Positions 37,372 to 49,800 of a DNA stretch of 64,000 bases are shown piece after piece. The translations under genes and the position numbers were made by a program. The notes under the pieces are model-generated. The model did no database searches, was not told the DNA's origin, and saw only the letters and a list, made by a program, of their open reading frames with translations. Every line of letters starts with the position of its first letter. Position 1 is the stretch's first letter. Origin of the DNA: a bacterium BRH_c32 (GTDB lineage Bacteria > Bacteroidota > Ignavibacteria > Ignavibacteriales > Melioribacteraceae); assembly GCA_001516025.1 (NCBI GenBank), contig LOEU01000037.1, forward strand, positions 186,001-250,000, read 5' to 3'.

Positions 37372-39139
37372 TAGCGGCAATGGTTTTATTTTTTACTAAA
37401 TATGCTTTCATAATATCGCGGGCTATCGGTGCAGCGTGAGTACTACCAAACCCTGCATTTTCCACAATTACAGCAATTGCTATTTTAGGATTATCATAAG
37501 GAGCAAAGCCTACGAATATAGCATGGTCATTCCCATGTGGATTCTGTGCAGTTCCTGTTTTACCTGCAATAGAAAATTCAGGAGTTCTAATATTTCCTGC
37601 TGTACCGGCTCCATTTACCACTCTAAACATAGCGTCTCTAACAATATCAAACGAAGCCTTACTGATTCCCAAATCAAAATATTCCGGTTTTGCTTCCAAA
37701 TATTCATTGGTCAAGTTCTTTATAAATCCTTTCACAAAGTGTGGTTTTGCAGATTTACCATAATTAGCCATTAAAGCAACGTACTGAGCTAACTGAATTG
37801 GAGTAACACTTAATTCACCTTGACCAATTCCAAGACTGATTAAAATACCTCTTGGATATCGATCTTTTCCAAATACTCTATCGTAATATTTTTGATCAGG
37901 TACTAAACCGGAATTTTCTTCTGTTATATCCACTCCGGTTCTATGACCGAAACCAAACATCCTCGAATATTTAGCCCATCTCTCTAAACCAATTTTTAAT
38001 ATCAAAGAATAGTAAAATGTATTACATGATTTTTCGATAGAAGTTTTTACATCTACCGAACCATGCACATGAAGACACTTAAAGAATCGATTACCGAACT
38101 GAAAACCACCACCGCAATTAATTCTATAATTTGTATCAATTATCCCTTCTTCTAAAGCAGTAATTGCTGCTAACATTTTATAAGTTGAACCGGGGGAATA
38201 GATCGACATAGTGGCTCTATTAAACAATGGTTTTTCGGGATCATTATTAAGATCACTCCAAATCTTATTTGATGTAACAGAAGCAAAATCTGCTAAGTTA
38301 TATCCGGGTGAGCTTAGAAATGCAATTACTTCACCGGTGGATGGCTCGATAGCAACAACCGACCCACGTTTTCCTACAAATAAACTTTCTGCCATTACCT
38401 GAGCGTCTTTATCTATCGATAATATTAAATCATATCCTTTTTCAGCAGGTTTATCTGTTTCTCCATTTTTATATCTTCCAATAGTTTTTTGTTTTGAATC
38501 CACAAGAACATACTTAATTCCTTTTGTACCTCTAATGTATTCTTCATAAGTTTTTTCGATGCCATTAAAACCAATATTATCCCCCATCTCATAATCGCCC
38601 TTTTTCTTACGAAGCATTTCAGATGATATTTCTTTTGTATATCCAAACATGTGACTGCCATTAACGCCAAATGAATAATCTCGTTGGGTTTCCATTATAT
38701 AATCAATGCCGGGTAAATTAGCCTGATTTTCTTCGTACCAAGCAATTACCTTGAAGCTCGCGTCTTTTAATATTCTTCTGGGAATAAATTTTGAATATTG
38801 GCGGGTGTCCTTAAGTATTTTAGTTATTGAACCATTAGAATAGCCGAGCATTGATTCTATATAGCTATTTAACTTTGTATCATAATCAGCAGGTGTTAAA
38901 CGTAATGTAAAAGAGGGCTTATTTCCTACTAATACTCTATGATTGCGATCAAAAAATATTCCTCTCGGTGCAGTCTGATAAACCGGCTTTACACTATTAT
39001 CATCTGACTTTTCAGAATATTTACTTTGCTCAACAATCTGCATACTAAAAAGTTGAATCCCAACTATAAAGCTAAATCCAACTATAATTACCAAAAATAA
39101 ATTTTTTCTAAAATAGGAACCAAAAAACGAATCATTCAT
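37361..39139 (-). CDS. mrdA: Penicillin-binding protein 2 (elongation transpeptidase)
   Basis: The frame is open from 39217, inside mreD. ATG at 39139, one base after the mreD stop, gives a product starting MNDSFFGSYFRKN followed directly by a membrane anchor, so this start is chosen (592 residues). Transpeptidase motifs are YSPGSTYK (SxxK), KSCNTFYY (SxN) and AGKTGTAQNPHGNDH (KTG). A PBP dimer domain covers residues 50-230. It cross-links peptidoglycan in the periplasm as partner of RodA. Confidence 0.95.
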   Translation of the reverse strand: MNDSFFGSYFRKNLFLVIIVGFSFIVGIQLFSMQIVEQSKYSEKSDDNSVKPVYQTAPRGIFFDRNHRVLVGNKPSFTLRLTPADYDTKLNSYIESMLGYSNGSITKILKDTRQYSKFIPRRILKDASFKVIAWYEENQANLPGIDYIMETQRDYSFGVNGSHMFGYTKEISSEMLRKKKGDYEMGDNIGFNGIEKTYEEYIRGTKGIKYVLVDSKQKTIGRYKNGETDKPAEKGYDLILSIDKDAQVMAESLFVGKRGSVVAIEPSTGEVIAFLSSPGYNLADFASVTSNKIWSDLNNDPEKPLFNRATMSIYSPGSTYKMLAAITALEEGIIDTNYRINCGGGFQFGNRFFKCLHVHGSVDVKTSIEKSCNTFYYSLILKIGLERWAKYSRMFGFGHRTGVDITEENSGLVPDQKYYDRVFGKDRYPRGILISLGIGQGELSVTPIQLAQYVALMANYGKSAKPHFVKGFIKNLTNEYLEAKPEYFDLGISKASFDIVRDAMFRVVNGAGTAGNIRTPEFSIAGKTGTAQNPHGNDHAIFVGFAPYDNPKIAIAVIVENAGFGSTHAAPIARDIMKAYLVKNKTIAANAN

Positions 39140-39140
39140 T

Positions 39141-39626
39141 CTAATCTCTTTTCGAAATAAATAAATAAAATAGTGTCCCAAAAATGGAAGTATAAACAGC
39201 CGGCAATAATCCTTCAAAAACTATCAGAGAAAGAAAAGATATTGTTGGATTATTTGGAGAAAGAGATGCATATAAAAATGAAAAAATAAAAGTTGCCATA
39301 AAGAGATAAACAATAAACCAAAATGAATGGTTATTTATATCAGATTTATTTTCTCCATAAAAATATCCTGTAATGAAACCGGCAGTTGATAAGGCCAATA
39401 CACCTCCGCCTAATAATCCACCTGAAACAATATCGAAAAGTAATCCTATTATTGCTCCTGAAATAGTCCCAAAAATTTGACCATTTAAAAGAGTAAAATA
39501 TACTAACGGTAATATTGGTAAAAATGGAACAATATTTTCGATAGATATAAAAGGAACGGAGATCAATTGTGCAAGAATTAAAATAAAACCAATTATAACT
39601 GTTTTGAGGAAAGCAATATTAATCAA
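39141..39626 (-). CDS. mreD: Rod shape-determining protein MreD
   Basis: 161 residues with about five membrane segments and the MreD-like GQIFGTISGAIIGLLFDIVS stretch. MreD is a poorly conserved membrane partner of MreC and the elongasome. Identification rests on size, topology and position between mreC (4-bp ATGA overlap) and mrdA. No alternative fits the context. Confidence 0.9.
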   Translation of the reverse strand: MINIAFLKTVIIGFILILAQLISVPFISIENIVPFLPILPLVYFTLLNGQIFGTISGAIIGLLFDIVSGGLLGGGVLALSTAGFITGYFYGENKSDINNHSFWFIVYLFMATFIFSFLYASLSPNNPTISFLSLIVFEGLLPAVYTSIFGTLFYLFISKRD

Positions 39627-40459
39627 TTATTACTCTCCTTTAATGTATTCTTTAATTTCATTGCTTGAATATTAGATAGATATCTCACAATAAATAAATT
39701 TTCTGCACCATCGATATCAGCAATTGGTTTAACAGAAATATTATGAAGCAAACCTAGTGCATTAGCTTTTTTTTCTAAAACTAAACCAACGGGAACCGCC
39801 GGCGGGAATAAGGTGCTGAAATCTGAAGTCTCAATTCTATCTCCGGGGACAACATCATAAGTAGTGGGTATATTCTTTATTATTAATTCTTTTCCGTCCC
39901 AATTCATAATGCCATCGACATTAGTTCTCTGAATTGTAATAGCGATACTAAGTGTGGAATTTTTTAATGTCTTAATTACGGAGAACTCTGATGTTACTTC
40001 TGTTACTATTCCAATTAAACCTTTTTCATTAATTACCGGCATACCTACAGAAATGGTGTCGTTCGTCCCTTTATTTAATAGATAAGTTCCTTGGGTTCTG
40101 GAAATTAATTTTGAGACAACATTTGCGGGGACTAAATCAAATTTTGATGTATCGGCTAAACTAATAAGTTCTTTTAATTTTTTATTCTCGAATCCGTTTT
40201 GCCTCAATAAATTCACCTGCATCATTAATTCGGCATTTTGATGTTTAAGAGAATTAATTTCACTGTCATTTCTAAAAAAATCAATAACTGAATCAATCGT
40301 ATAATTGATTATTGCAAAATTGGTTAAACCGAGAACTTTAAATTGACGTAGCTTTGGTTGGTCATTAAATTTTATTAAAAAAATACTAATTATAGCAATC
40401 GATAAATAAACGAAATAATTTTTATAATTCGCAATATATCGTAATATAGTTTTCAGCAT
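39623..40459 (-). CDS. mreC: Rod shape-determining protein MreC
   Basis: 278 residues. One N-terminal membrane anchor (residues 14-30) is followed by a coiled coil around 55-80 and the MreC beta-barrel domains, including GTNDTISVGMPVINEKGLIGIVTEV and the ETSDFSTLFPPAVPVG stretch. MreC links MreB to the periplasmic wall enzymes. It shares one base with the mreB stop (TAATG) and four with mreD, so the cluster is translationally coupled. Confidence 0.94.
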   Translation of the reverse strand: MLKTILRYIANYKNYFVYLSIAIISIFLIKFNDQPKLRQFKVLGLTNFAIINYTIDSVIDFFRNDSEINSLKHQNAELMMQVNLLRQNGFENKKLKELISLADTSKFDLVPANVVSKLISRTQGTYLLNKGTNDTISVGMPVINEKGLIGIVTEVTSEFSVIKTLKNSTLSIAITIQRTNVDGIMNWDGKELIIKNIPTTYDVVPGDRIETSDFSTLFPPAVPVGLVLEKKANALGLLHNISVKPIADIDGAENLFIVRYLSNIQAMKLKNTLKESNN

Positions 40460-41484
40460 TAGTAACTTCTTTTACGAATAAATACCTTAGAATATTTGCC
40501 TAAGTTTTCAATACATTTTCCTGTTCCTCTGACAACAGCTGTAAGAGGATCATCAGCAACGTGAACCGGTAAATTAGTTTCCATCCTTATTCTTTCGTCA
40601 AGACCCTTTAGTAGAGCGCCGCCACCCGATAAGATAATGCCACGATCAAGAATATCTGCTGAAAGTTCAGGAGGAGTTCTTTCTAAGGTTTGCTTTACTG
40701 TATCAACTATTTGAGAAACATTTTCATTTAATGCTTCTCTAATTTCTACTGACCCTACTTCAGTGGTCTTTGGAATTCCGCCGATTAAGTCTCTTCCTTT
40801 AACTTGGATAGTAATTTCTTCTTTAAGGGGAACGGCTGAACCAACTTCACATTTAATTGATTCTGCGGTTCTTTCACCAATTAATAAGCTATGAGATTTT
40901 TTAAAATATTGCATTATCGCATTATTCATTTCATCTCCGGCAATTCTGATTGATTCTTCATTAACAATACCTGCCAAAGCAATAACTGCAATCTCGGTAG
41001 TACCGCCACCAATATCAATTATCATATTACCGACCGGAGCTTCCACATCAATACCGACACCAATAGCAGCAGCCATTGGCTCGGCAATTAAATGAACTTC
41101 CTTAGCTCCGGCATGCTCTGCGGCATCTCTTACGGCACGCTTCTCTACTTCCGTAACGCCACTCGGCACAGCGATAACAATTCTCTTTGAAGAAAATCCA
41201 TTTGGAGTAACTTTTTTAATAAATGCTCTAATCATACCTTCGGCAATCTCAAAATCCGTAATTACTCCATCGCGCATTGGTCTTGTAACTCTAATCTCTC
41301 TATGCTCTCTCCCCTGCATCTCTTTAGCTTTATTACCAAGTTCAATAATTTTTTTGGTATTCCTATCAAAAGCCACAATCGATGGTTCGTTTAAGACAAT
41401 ACCCTTACCTTTTATATATATTAAAGTATTTGCTGTACCTAAATCAATCGCTACATCAGTTGAAAAAAAATCAAAAATTCCCAT
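40459..41484 (-). CDS. mreB: Actin-like cell shape protein MreB
   Basis: 341 residues. Nucleotide-binding motifs of the actin fold are visible: VAIDLGTANTLIYIKGKG (phosphate 1), IIDIGGGTTEIAVIALAG (phosphate 2) and GIILSGGGALLKGLDERI (adenosine). MreB polymerises under the inner membrane and directs side-wall growth. The ATG is 7 bp after the purH stop. The organism is therefore expected to be rod-shaped, which is inference. Confidence 0.97.
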   Translation of the reverse strand: MGIFDFFSTDVAIDLGTANTLIYIKGKGIVLNEPSIVAFDRNTKKIIELGNKAKEMQGREHREIRVTRPMRDGVITDFEIAEGMIRAFIKKVTPNGFSSKRIVIAVPSGVTEVEKRAVRDAAEHAGAKEVHLIAEPMAAAIGVGIDVEAPVGNMIIDIGGGTTEIAVIALAGIVNEESIRIAGDEMNNAIMQYFKKSHSLLIGERTAESIKCEVGSAVPLKEEITIQVKGRDLIGGIPKTTEVGSVEIREALNENVSQIVDTVKQTLERTPPELSADILDRGIILSGGGALLKGLDERIRMETNLPVHVADDPLTAVVRGTGKCIENLGKYSKVFIRKRSY

Positions 41485-41491
41485 GTTCCCT

Positions 41492-43018
41492 CTAATGTTT
41501 AAAGTTTCTTATACTTGAAAAAACCATTGTAATATTATGTTTATCGGCTGCATCAATCACTTCGTTATCACGTACCGAACCGCCGGGCTGAATCACAGCA
41601 ATAATTCCATTTGAAGCTATTTCATCCAAACCATCTGCAAATGGGAAAAATGCGTCTGAAGCAGCTACTGCACCATTTAAGTCATGTCCGAATTGTTTTG
41701 ATTTTGAAGCTGCAATCTTTGCTGAATCTACTCTTGACATCTGACCGGCTCCAACTCCGATTGCTTTTTTATCTTTCACATAAATTATTGAATTCGATTT
41801 TGTGTGCTTGCAGATTACCCAGGCAAAAAGCAGATCTTCCATTTCCGAATCCGAATAATTTCTTTTTGTAACTAATTTAAGCTGCTCTTTTGAAATTGTT
41901 GAAGAATCTTTTGTTTGCGCTATTAATCCGCCAGGTACTGATTTATAAGTAATTTTTTCATCAGGGATTTTGATTATTTTAACGATTCTACGATTCTTTT
42001 TTGTTTTAAGAATCTCTAAAGCCTCATTCGAGAAAGAAGGAGCAACTATAATTTCCAAAAAGATTTCATTTAATTTATTTGCAAGTTTTTCATCTACTTC
42101 CCCGTTGAAAGCAACAATTCCCCCAAAGGCAGAAACGGGATCACATGATAATGCCTTTTCATAAGCATCGAATAAAGATGATGATGTTGCTGCTCCGGAT
42201 GGATTAGTATGTTTTATTATTACTGCAGAATTATTATCCAAATCATTTACCAAATCGACAGCGGCGGCAAGATCGATAATATTATTATATGATATTTCCT
42301 TGCCATGAAGAATTTCAAAATAATCGAAGAAAGAACCATAAAGAGAAGCTTCTTGATGTGGATTCTCTCCATATCTCATATTCGAAGCAAAGCTCAAGTT
42401 AATTCTTAAATCTTTCTTTTCCAATTCAAAATTATCTTCAAAGAAATTTGCAATTAGTGTATCATAAAAAGAAGTATGTGCGAAAGCATCTGAAGCTAGT
42501 TTTATTCTTGTATCAATACTAATTTCACCTGATTCTAATTCTTTTAAGAAAGATCCATACTGCCCGGGGTTAGTCAAAATAGAAACAAATTTATAATTCT
42601 TAGCTGAAGCTCTTATTAAGCTTGGACCCCCGATATCAATATTCTCTATTTTTTCTTCGAGTGATATATCTGTTCGATTAACTACCTGTGGAAATGGATA
42701 TAGATTAACACAAATTATATCAATCGGCAAAATACCATTTTCTTCTGCTTGTGTAATATCCTCTTTGTTATCGCGACGCATTAATATTCCGCCAAATATT
42801 TTCGGATTAAGAGTTTTTACTCTACCTGAAAATATTTCCGGGAATGATGTAAATTCACTTATTTCGATGCATTGAATTGAATTATCTATTAGGAGTTTTG
42901 CTGTTTTTCCGGTTGCTAATATTTCATAGTGGTTTTTTAATAAGGTTTGTGCTAATTCTACTATTCCTGTTTTATCTGACACGCTAATTAAAGCAAATTT
43001 TTTCAACCTATTCTCCAT
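41492..43018 (-). CDS. purH: Bifunctional AICAR transformylase / IMP cyclohydrolase
   Basis: 508 residues, usual PurH length. The N-terminal MGS-like cyclohydrolase domain starts ALISVSDKTGIVELAQTLL. The C-terminal AICARFT domain holds VIIKHTNPSGAATSSS with its catalytic Lys-His, and the final ASDAFFPFADGLDEIA. It carries out the last two steps of IMP synthesis. Overlaps purN by 11 bp. Confidence 0.97.
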   Translation of the reverse strand: MENRLKKFALISVSDKTGIVELAQTLLKNHYEILATGKTAKLLIDNSIQCIEISEFTSFPEIFSGRVKTLNPKIFGGILMRRDNKEDITQAEENGILPIDIICVNLYPFPQVVNRTDISLEEKIENIDIGGPSLIRASAKNYKFVSILTNPGQYGSFLKELESGEISIDTRIKLASDAFAHTSFYDTLIANFFEDNFELEKKDLRINLSFASNMRYGENPHQEASLYGSFFDYFEILHGKEISYNNIIDLAAAVDLVNDLDNNSAVIIKHTNPSGAATSSSLFDAYEKALSCDPVSAFGGIVAFNGEVDEKLANKLNEIFLEIIVAPSFSNEALEILKTKKNRRIVKIIKIPDEKITYKSVPGGLIAQTKDSSTISKEQLKLVTKRNYSDSEMEDLLFAWVICKHTKSNSIIYVKDKKAIGVGAGQMSRVDSAKIAASKSKQFGHDLNGAVAASDAFFPFADGLDEIASNGIIAVIQPGGSVRDNEVIDAADKHNITMVFSSIRNFKH

Positions 43019-43631
43019 TTAATGGACTGACCTCAACTCTGTTATCTTTAATAATTATCTTCTTTTCTGCTATACAATTAACCACGTAAGGCAGTAGTTC
43101 ATGTTCAATTTTAATTACCTTTGCAGCAATCTCTTCCGGTGATTTGATATTAGTAATATCGACAGAGCGCTGTGCTATAATCAAACCTTCATCATAATTT
43201 CTATTTACAAAATGAACAGTAGCACCTGAAATCATAGCCGAAGAATTGTAAACAGCTTTATGCACATTCATTCCATACATTCCTTTTCCGCCAAATGATG
43301 GCAACAGTGCAGGATGAATATTTATAATTCGATTTTCAAAACTATCCACCATAGATGCAGGAAGTTTTTTTAAATACCCTGCTAGTACAATAAGATCAAT
43401 TTCTTTTGTTTGCAATACGTCTGTTATTTCATCGGAGGATAAGGAATCAGAAAAATGTTTATCATCTACAATAAATGTATCTATTCCAAGCCCTTCAGAG
43501 TAAGAAATCGCTAAGCAATCTGATTTATTACTAACAACAGCAAGGACTTTTGCTTTTTTCGGATCAATCTTTTCAATCAACGATTGTAAATTAGACCCCT
43601 TGCCCGATACAAAAACTGCTATTTTTAACAT
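43008..43631 (-). CDS. purN: Phosphoribosylglycinamide formyltransferase
   Basis: 207 residues. It begins AVFVSGKGSNLQSLIEKI. The folate/formyl-transfer motif INIHPALLPSFGGKGMYG holds the catalytic Asn-His, and a later GATVHFVNRNYDEGLII segment follows. It formylates GAR in purine synthesis. First gene of the probable purN-purH-mreBCD-mrdA-rodA-pyrF operon; the 81 bp upstream would hold the promoter, though I see no clear box. Confidence 0.95.
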   Translation of the reverse strand: MLKIAVFVSGKGSNLQSLIEKIDPKKAKVLAVVSNKSDCLAISYSEGLGIDTFIVDDKHFSDSLSSDEITDVLQTKEIDLIVLAGYLKKLPASMVDSFENRIINIHPALLPSFGGKGMYGMNVHKAVYNSSAMISGATVHFVNRNYDEGLIIAQRSVDITNIKSPEEIAAKVIKIEHELLPYVVNCIAEKKIIIKDNRVEVSPLNGE

Positions 43632-43712
43632 TTTTTCGGTTGGGAAAATTATCGAAATGACGCTTAATAATCAATAAAAACATTAGCTAAAGCATTATTT
43701 TCTAATAATTTA

Positions 43713-46854
<3,142 letters not shown>

Positions 46855-46878
46855 TTAGTTTTCCAAAGATATGAAAAA

Positions 46879-49800
46879 TTATTCATTCGACAAATCCTTA
46901 ACTAATCCTGTATATTTTCTTTCTACGCTAAAACCAAATCTATAAAAATATTCAGGTCTAAAGAATCCTGTTGTTAAGTATTTGTATCCTTCATTTTTCA
47001 ATCTCTTTGAAAACTCATTCATTAATCCTTCGCTGATTCCTTTCCTCCTATATCTATTAGATACTACAATCTTATCCATGTGGATTGCGGTTTCATTCAT
47101 TTGTGTATAGAATAAACCGCCAATTATAAAACCTCTTTCAGATACAGCAACTAAAAATTGATGTTCCGAGCGAAAATTGACTAATAAATTCGCCTCCAAG
47201 AAGATCTGATGTAGTTTGGAAATCTCTTTAGGATTTGAAGGTCTGCGAATATAGAATGGAATACCATCCGAATCAAATAGTTTTATAACAAGATCAGACC
47301 TCTCTTCTCCTTCAGCTTTAGTTTTAATAATAGCAGCGGTATCAGTAGGTTTTAGGAATGGATAAGTTAAGCGTGTTAAGAAAAAGTTTTCTTTTACGCT
47401 TAATTGAAATTCAGATGAAAGATTAAAGAATTCTTTAATAATAGCTTCTTTACTTATTTCTTTATTCTTCTGTTTTTGAATCAGGTTATTCAAAACTCTC
47501 TTGAAAGACTCGTTTGAATCTTTGAAAACGGTTTCCATGAAAAATTTAGTTCTTGCCTCGGGATGTACTTCCTCTAACTCCGATAAATTATAAGTATTGT
47601 ATAAATCATATATTAGTTCAGCTTGTGCGCTTAAATCAGCGTCTGCATTTAATTCGCTCCATCTTAAAAATCTTTTTACAGCAAAGAAAATTTGTTTCGG
47701 AACGAAACCATTGCCTGCAAAAAAACTTTTAAATTCTTCAATCCAATCTAAAATGGTATCCCTAGGTGAATTATTTATTAACTCTTCTTCGAACTGTAAA
47801 ATATATTTGAACCCTTCAACCTCCCCAAAAGTATTAAGTACACCTGAAAAAATATAGTGCCAAGGATTTCTAATTTCGAGAGAAGGAAATTCATTTAATA
47901 AGCTCTTTACAAAATTTTCATAAAAAGTATTAAAGAAGTCAGTTATTCCGGTGCAAATCCTTCTTTCAGAAAAAGAAACTACACGTGTACCGCTCTGATA
48001 ATCGTGAGTTGGGATAATAAAACCGCTTGGAGTCGGACTAGCCAAGATTAATGAATATCCTGTCAACCGCCAGAAATTGCAGTAAGAAGCAGATGCGTTC
48101 CAAATAAAAAATGGAAGTAATATATTTACTCGGTTATTGGATAATGTTTCATTTCTTCTTAATTCTTTTTGTATATGCTTATGGACAGTATCACCAGCAA
48201 TGAATTTACTACTCCAAAATTCGTATTCATCCCAGTAACCGCCGAAGTCCTCCACCAATTCAGAAAGGTAATGTCTTGAACCGGCAAGAATTAACCAATT
48301 CACTTCTTCCCAAATATTTTCAGGCGAGAGTTTTTTATTTAGATTTAGAAGAATATCATAACTGCCCATAAATCGAGTTTGTATAGAAATGCGATACACT
48401 GATTTATCATGATAACTTCGTATAAAACTTATCCAAATACCACTTGGCACAATATCATCAAGACGAAGAAGCTTTCCTTTTGAGAATAAGAATATAGCTT
48501 CCCGAAGAACGGATGTTGTAGAGATTGCTTCAATCAATTTTGATGCATCTTCCGGGTCAATCCCATCTTCAATGGAGATAACATCATTCCACGAATATTC
48601 TTCACCTGTTTCAGCATCCACAGCAATCATTTGATTAGCACCGAGCCATGATCTAAATCCTTCCCTCAATCCAATTCTATATTCTGCGGCAATACTAGAG
48701 AGTTCCTTATTCTCTTTCATTATCTGATATTTTACAAAAATCTGTCTTACTTTTTCATACGAAACAGGATGGTTAATTCCATATTTCTTTAACATTTTGA
48801 AATAAAGGACGATAGGAGATCTTAATATTTTTTCCGGTTTATTAAGAAGCTCTTTATCAATAAAACTTTCTAGAATTGTTATCAGTTCGGCAGCTTTTAT
48901 ATTTTTACATAAATATTGAATTACATTTTCATCGAAAACCTTTACATCATCCTTAGTATTTATAGCAAACAATTTTTCAAGATCGGTTATATCGATATAT
49001 TTTGATGCCGTCTGAATTAAGATTTTTTTGTTTTCTAAAATTGAAGTTATCTTAGGTCTAAAAAGAAATTCATACGCATATTTAGAAACCAGAGCAGTCT
49101 TATTATCTAGCACATCACTAATATAGGATGCGCCAAGAAGAACATCTTGTATTACATTTGATTGTAATAACAATAAAGAATAATGAAGACCTATAAAAAG
49201 CATCTCCTCTTTCTTTTTTAATAATTTTACTTTATCTGAATAATCACTCTCTAGTTCAATGTTGGAATCTGATTTTTCAAAATCGATATCAGACTTTTGA
49301 CTTAGCTGTCTAACCCAATCAAAAATTGTATTACCTGCAAAAGAGACTAATTCTTCGTTTCCTAACCATAAAGATGGGTTTGTTAATAGAAGTTGGAAAT
49401 CTATTTTCTTTGTAGAAGTTTTATATTGGTAAGAACCGATTATAATACCGTTGCCGTCAACACTCTGAATCAATAAAGAAGAATTTTGTTCGGGAATTCT
49501 TAATCTGTTATCTGAGTATTCAATATCTCTGCTTAGACACCCTTTTTCTCGAAGGAACCAATTAGGAATATTAATTTCATAATTGCCTACTTTCAATTCC
49601 ATGCTTGTCTTAGTGTACATAGAATCGATCACTTCTCTGAAATTACTTTCAATTGTCCTTCGTTTGAATGTACCTTTAGGAGTTAATTCCCCATTTTCTG
49701 CATTAAAGGGGCGCATGACCAAACGGAAATCAAGTATCCTTTCAAAGGGAGCTAAAAATTTATTAATCGTTACGATTGAAGAAGCATAATATTCTAATTT

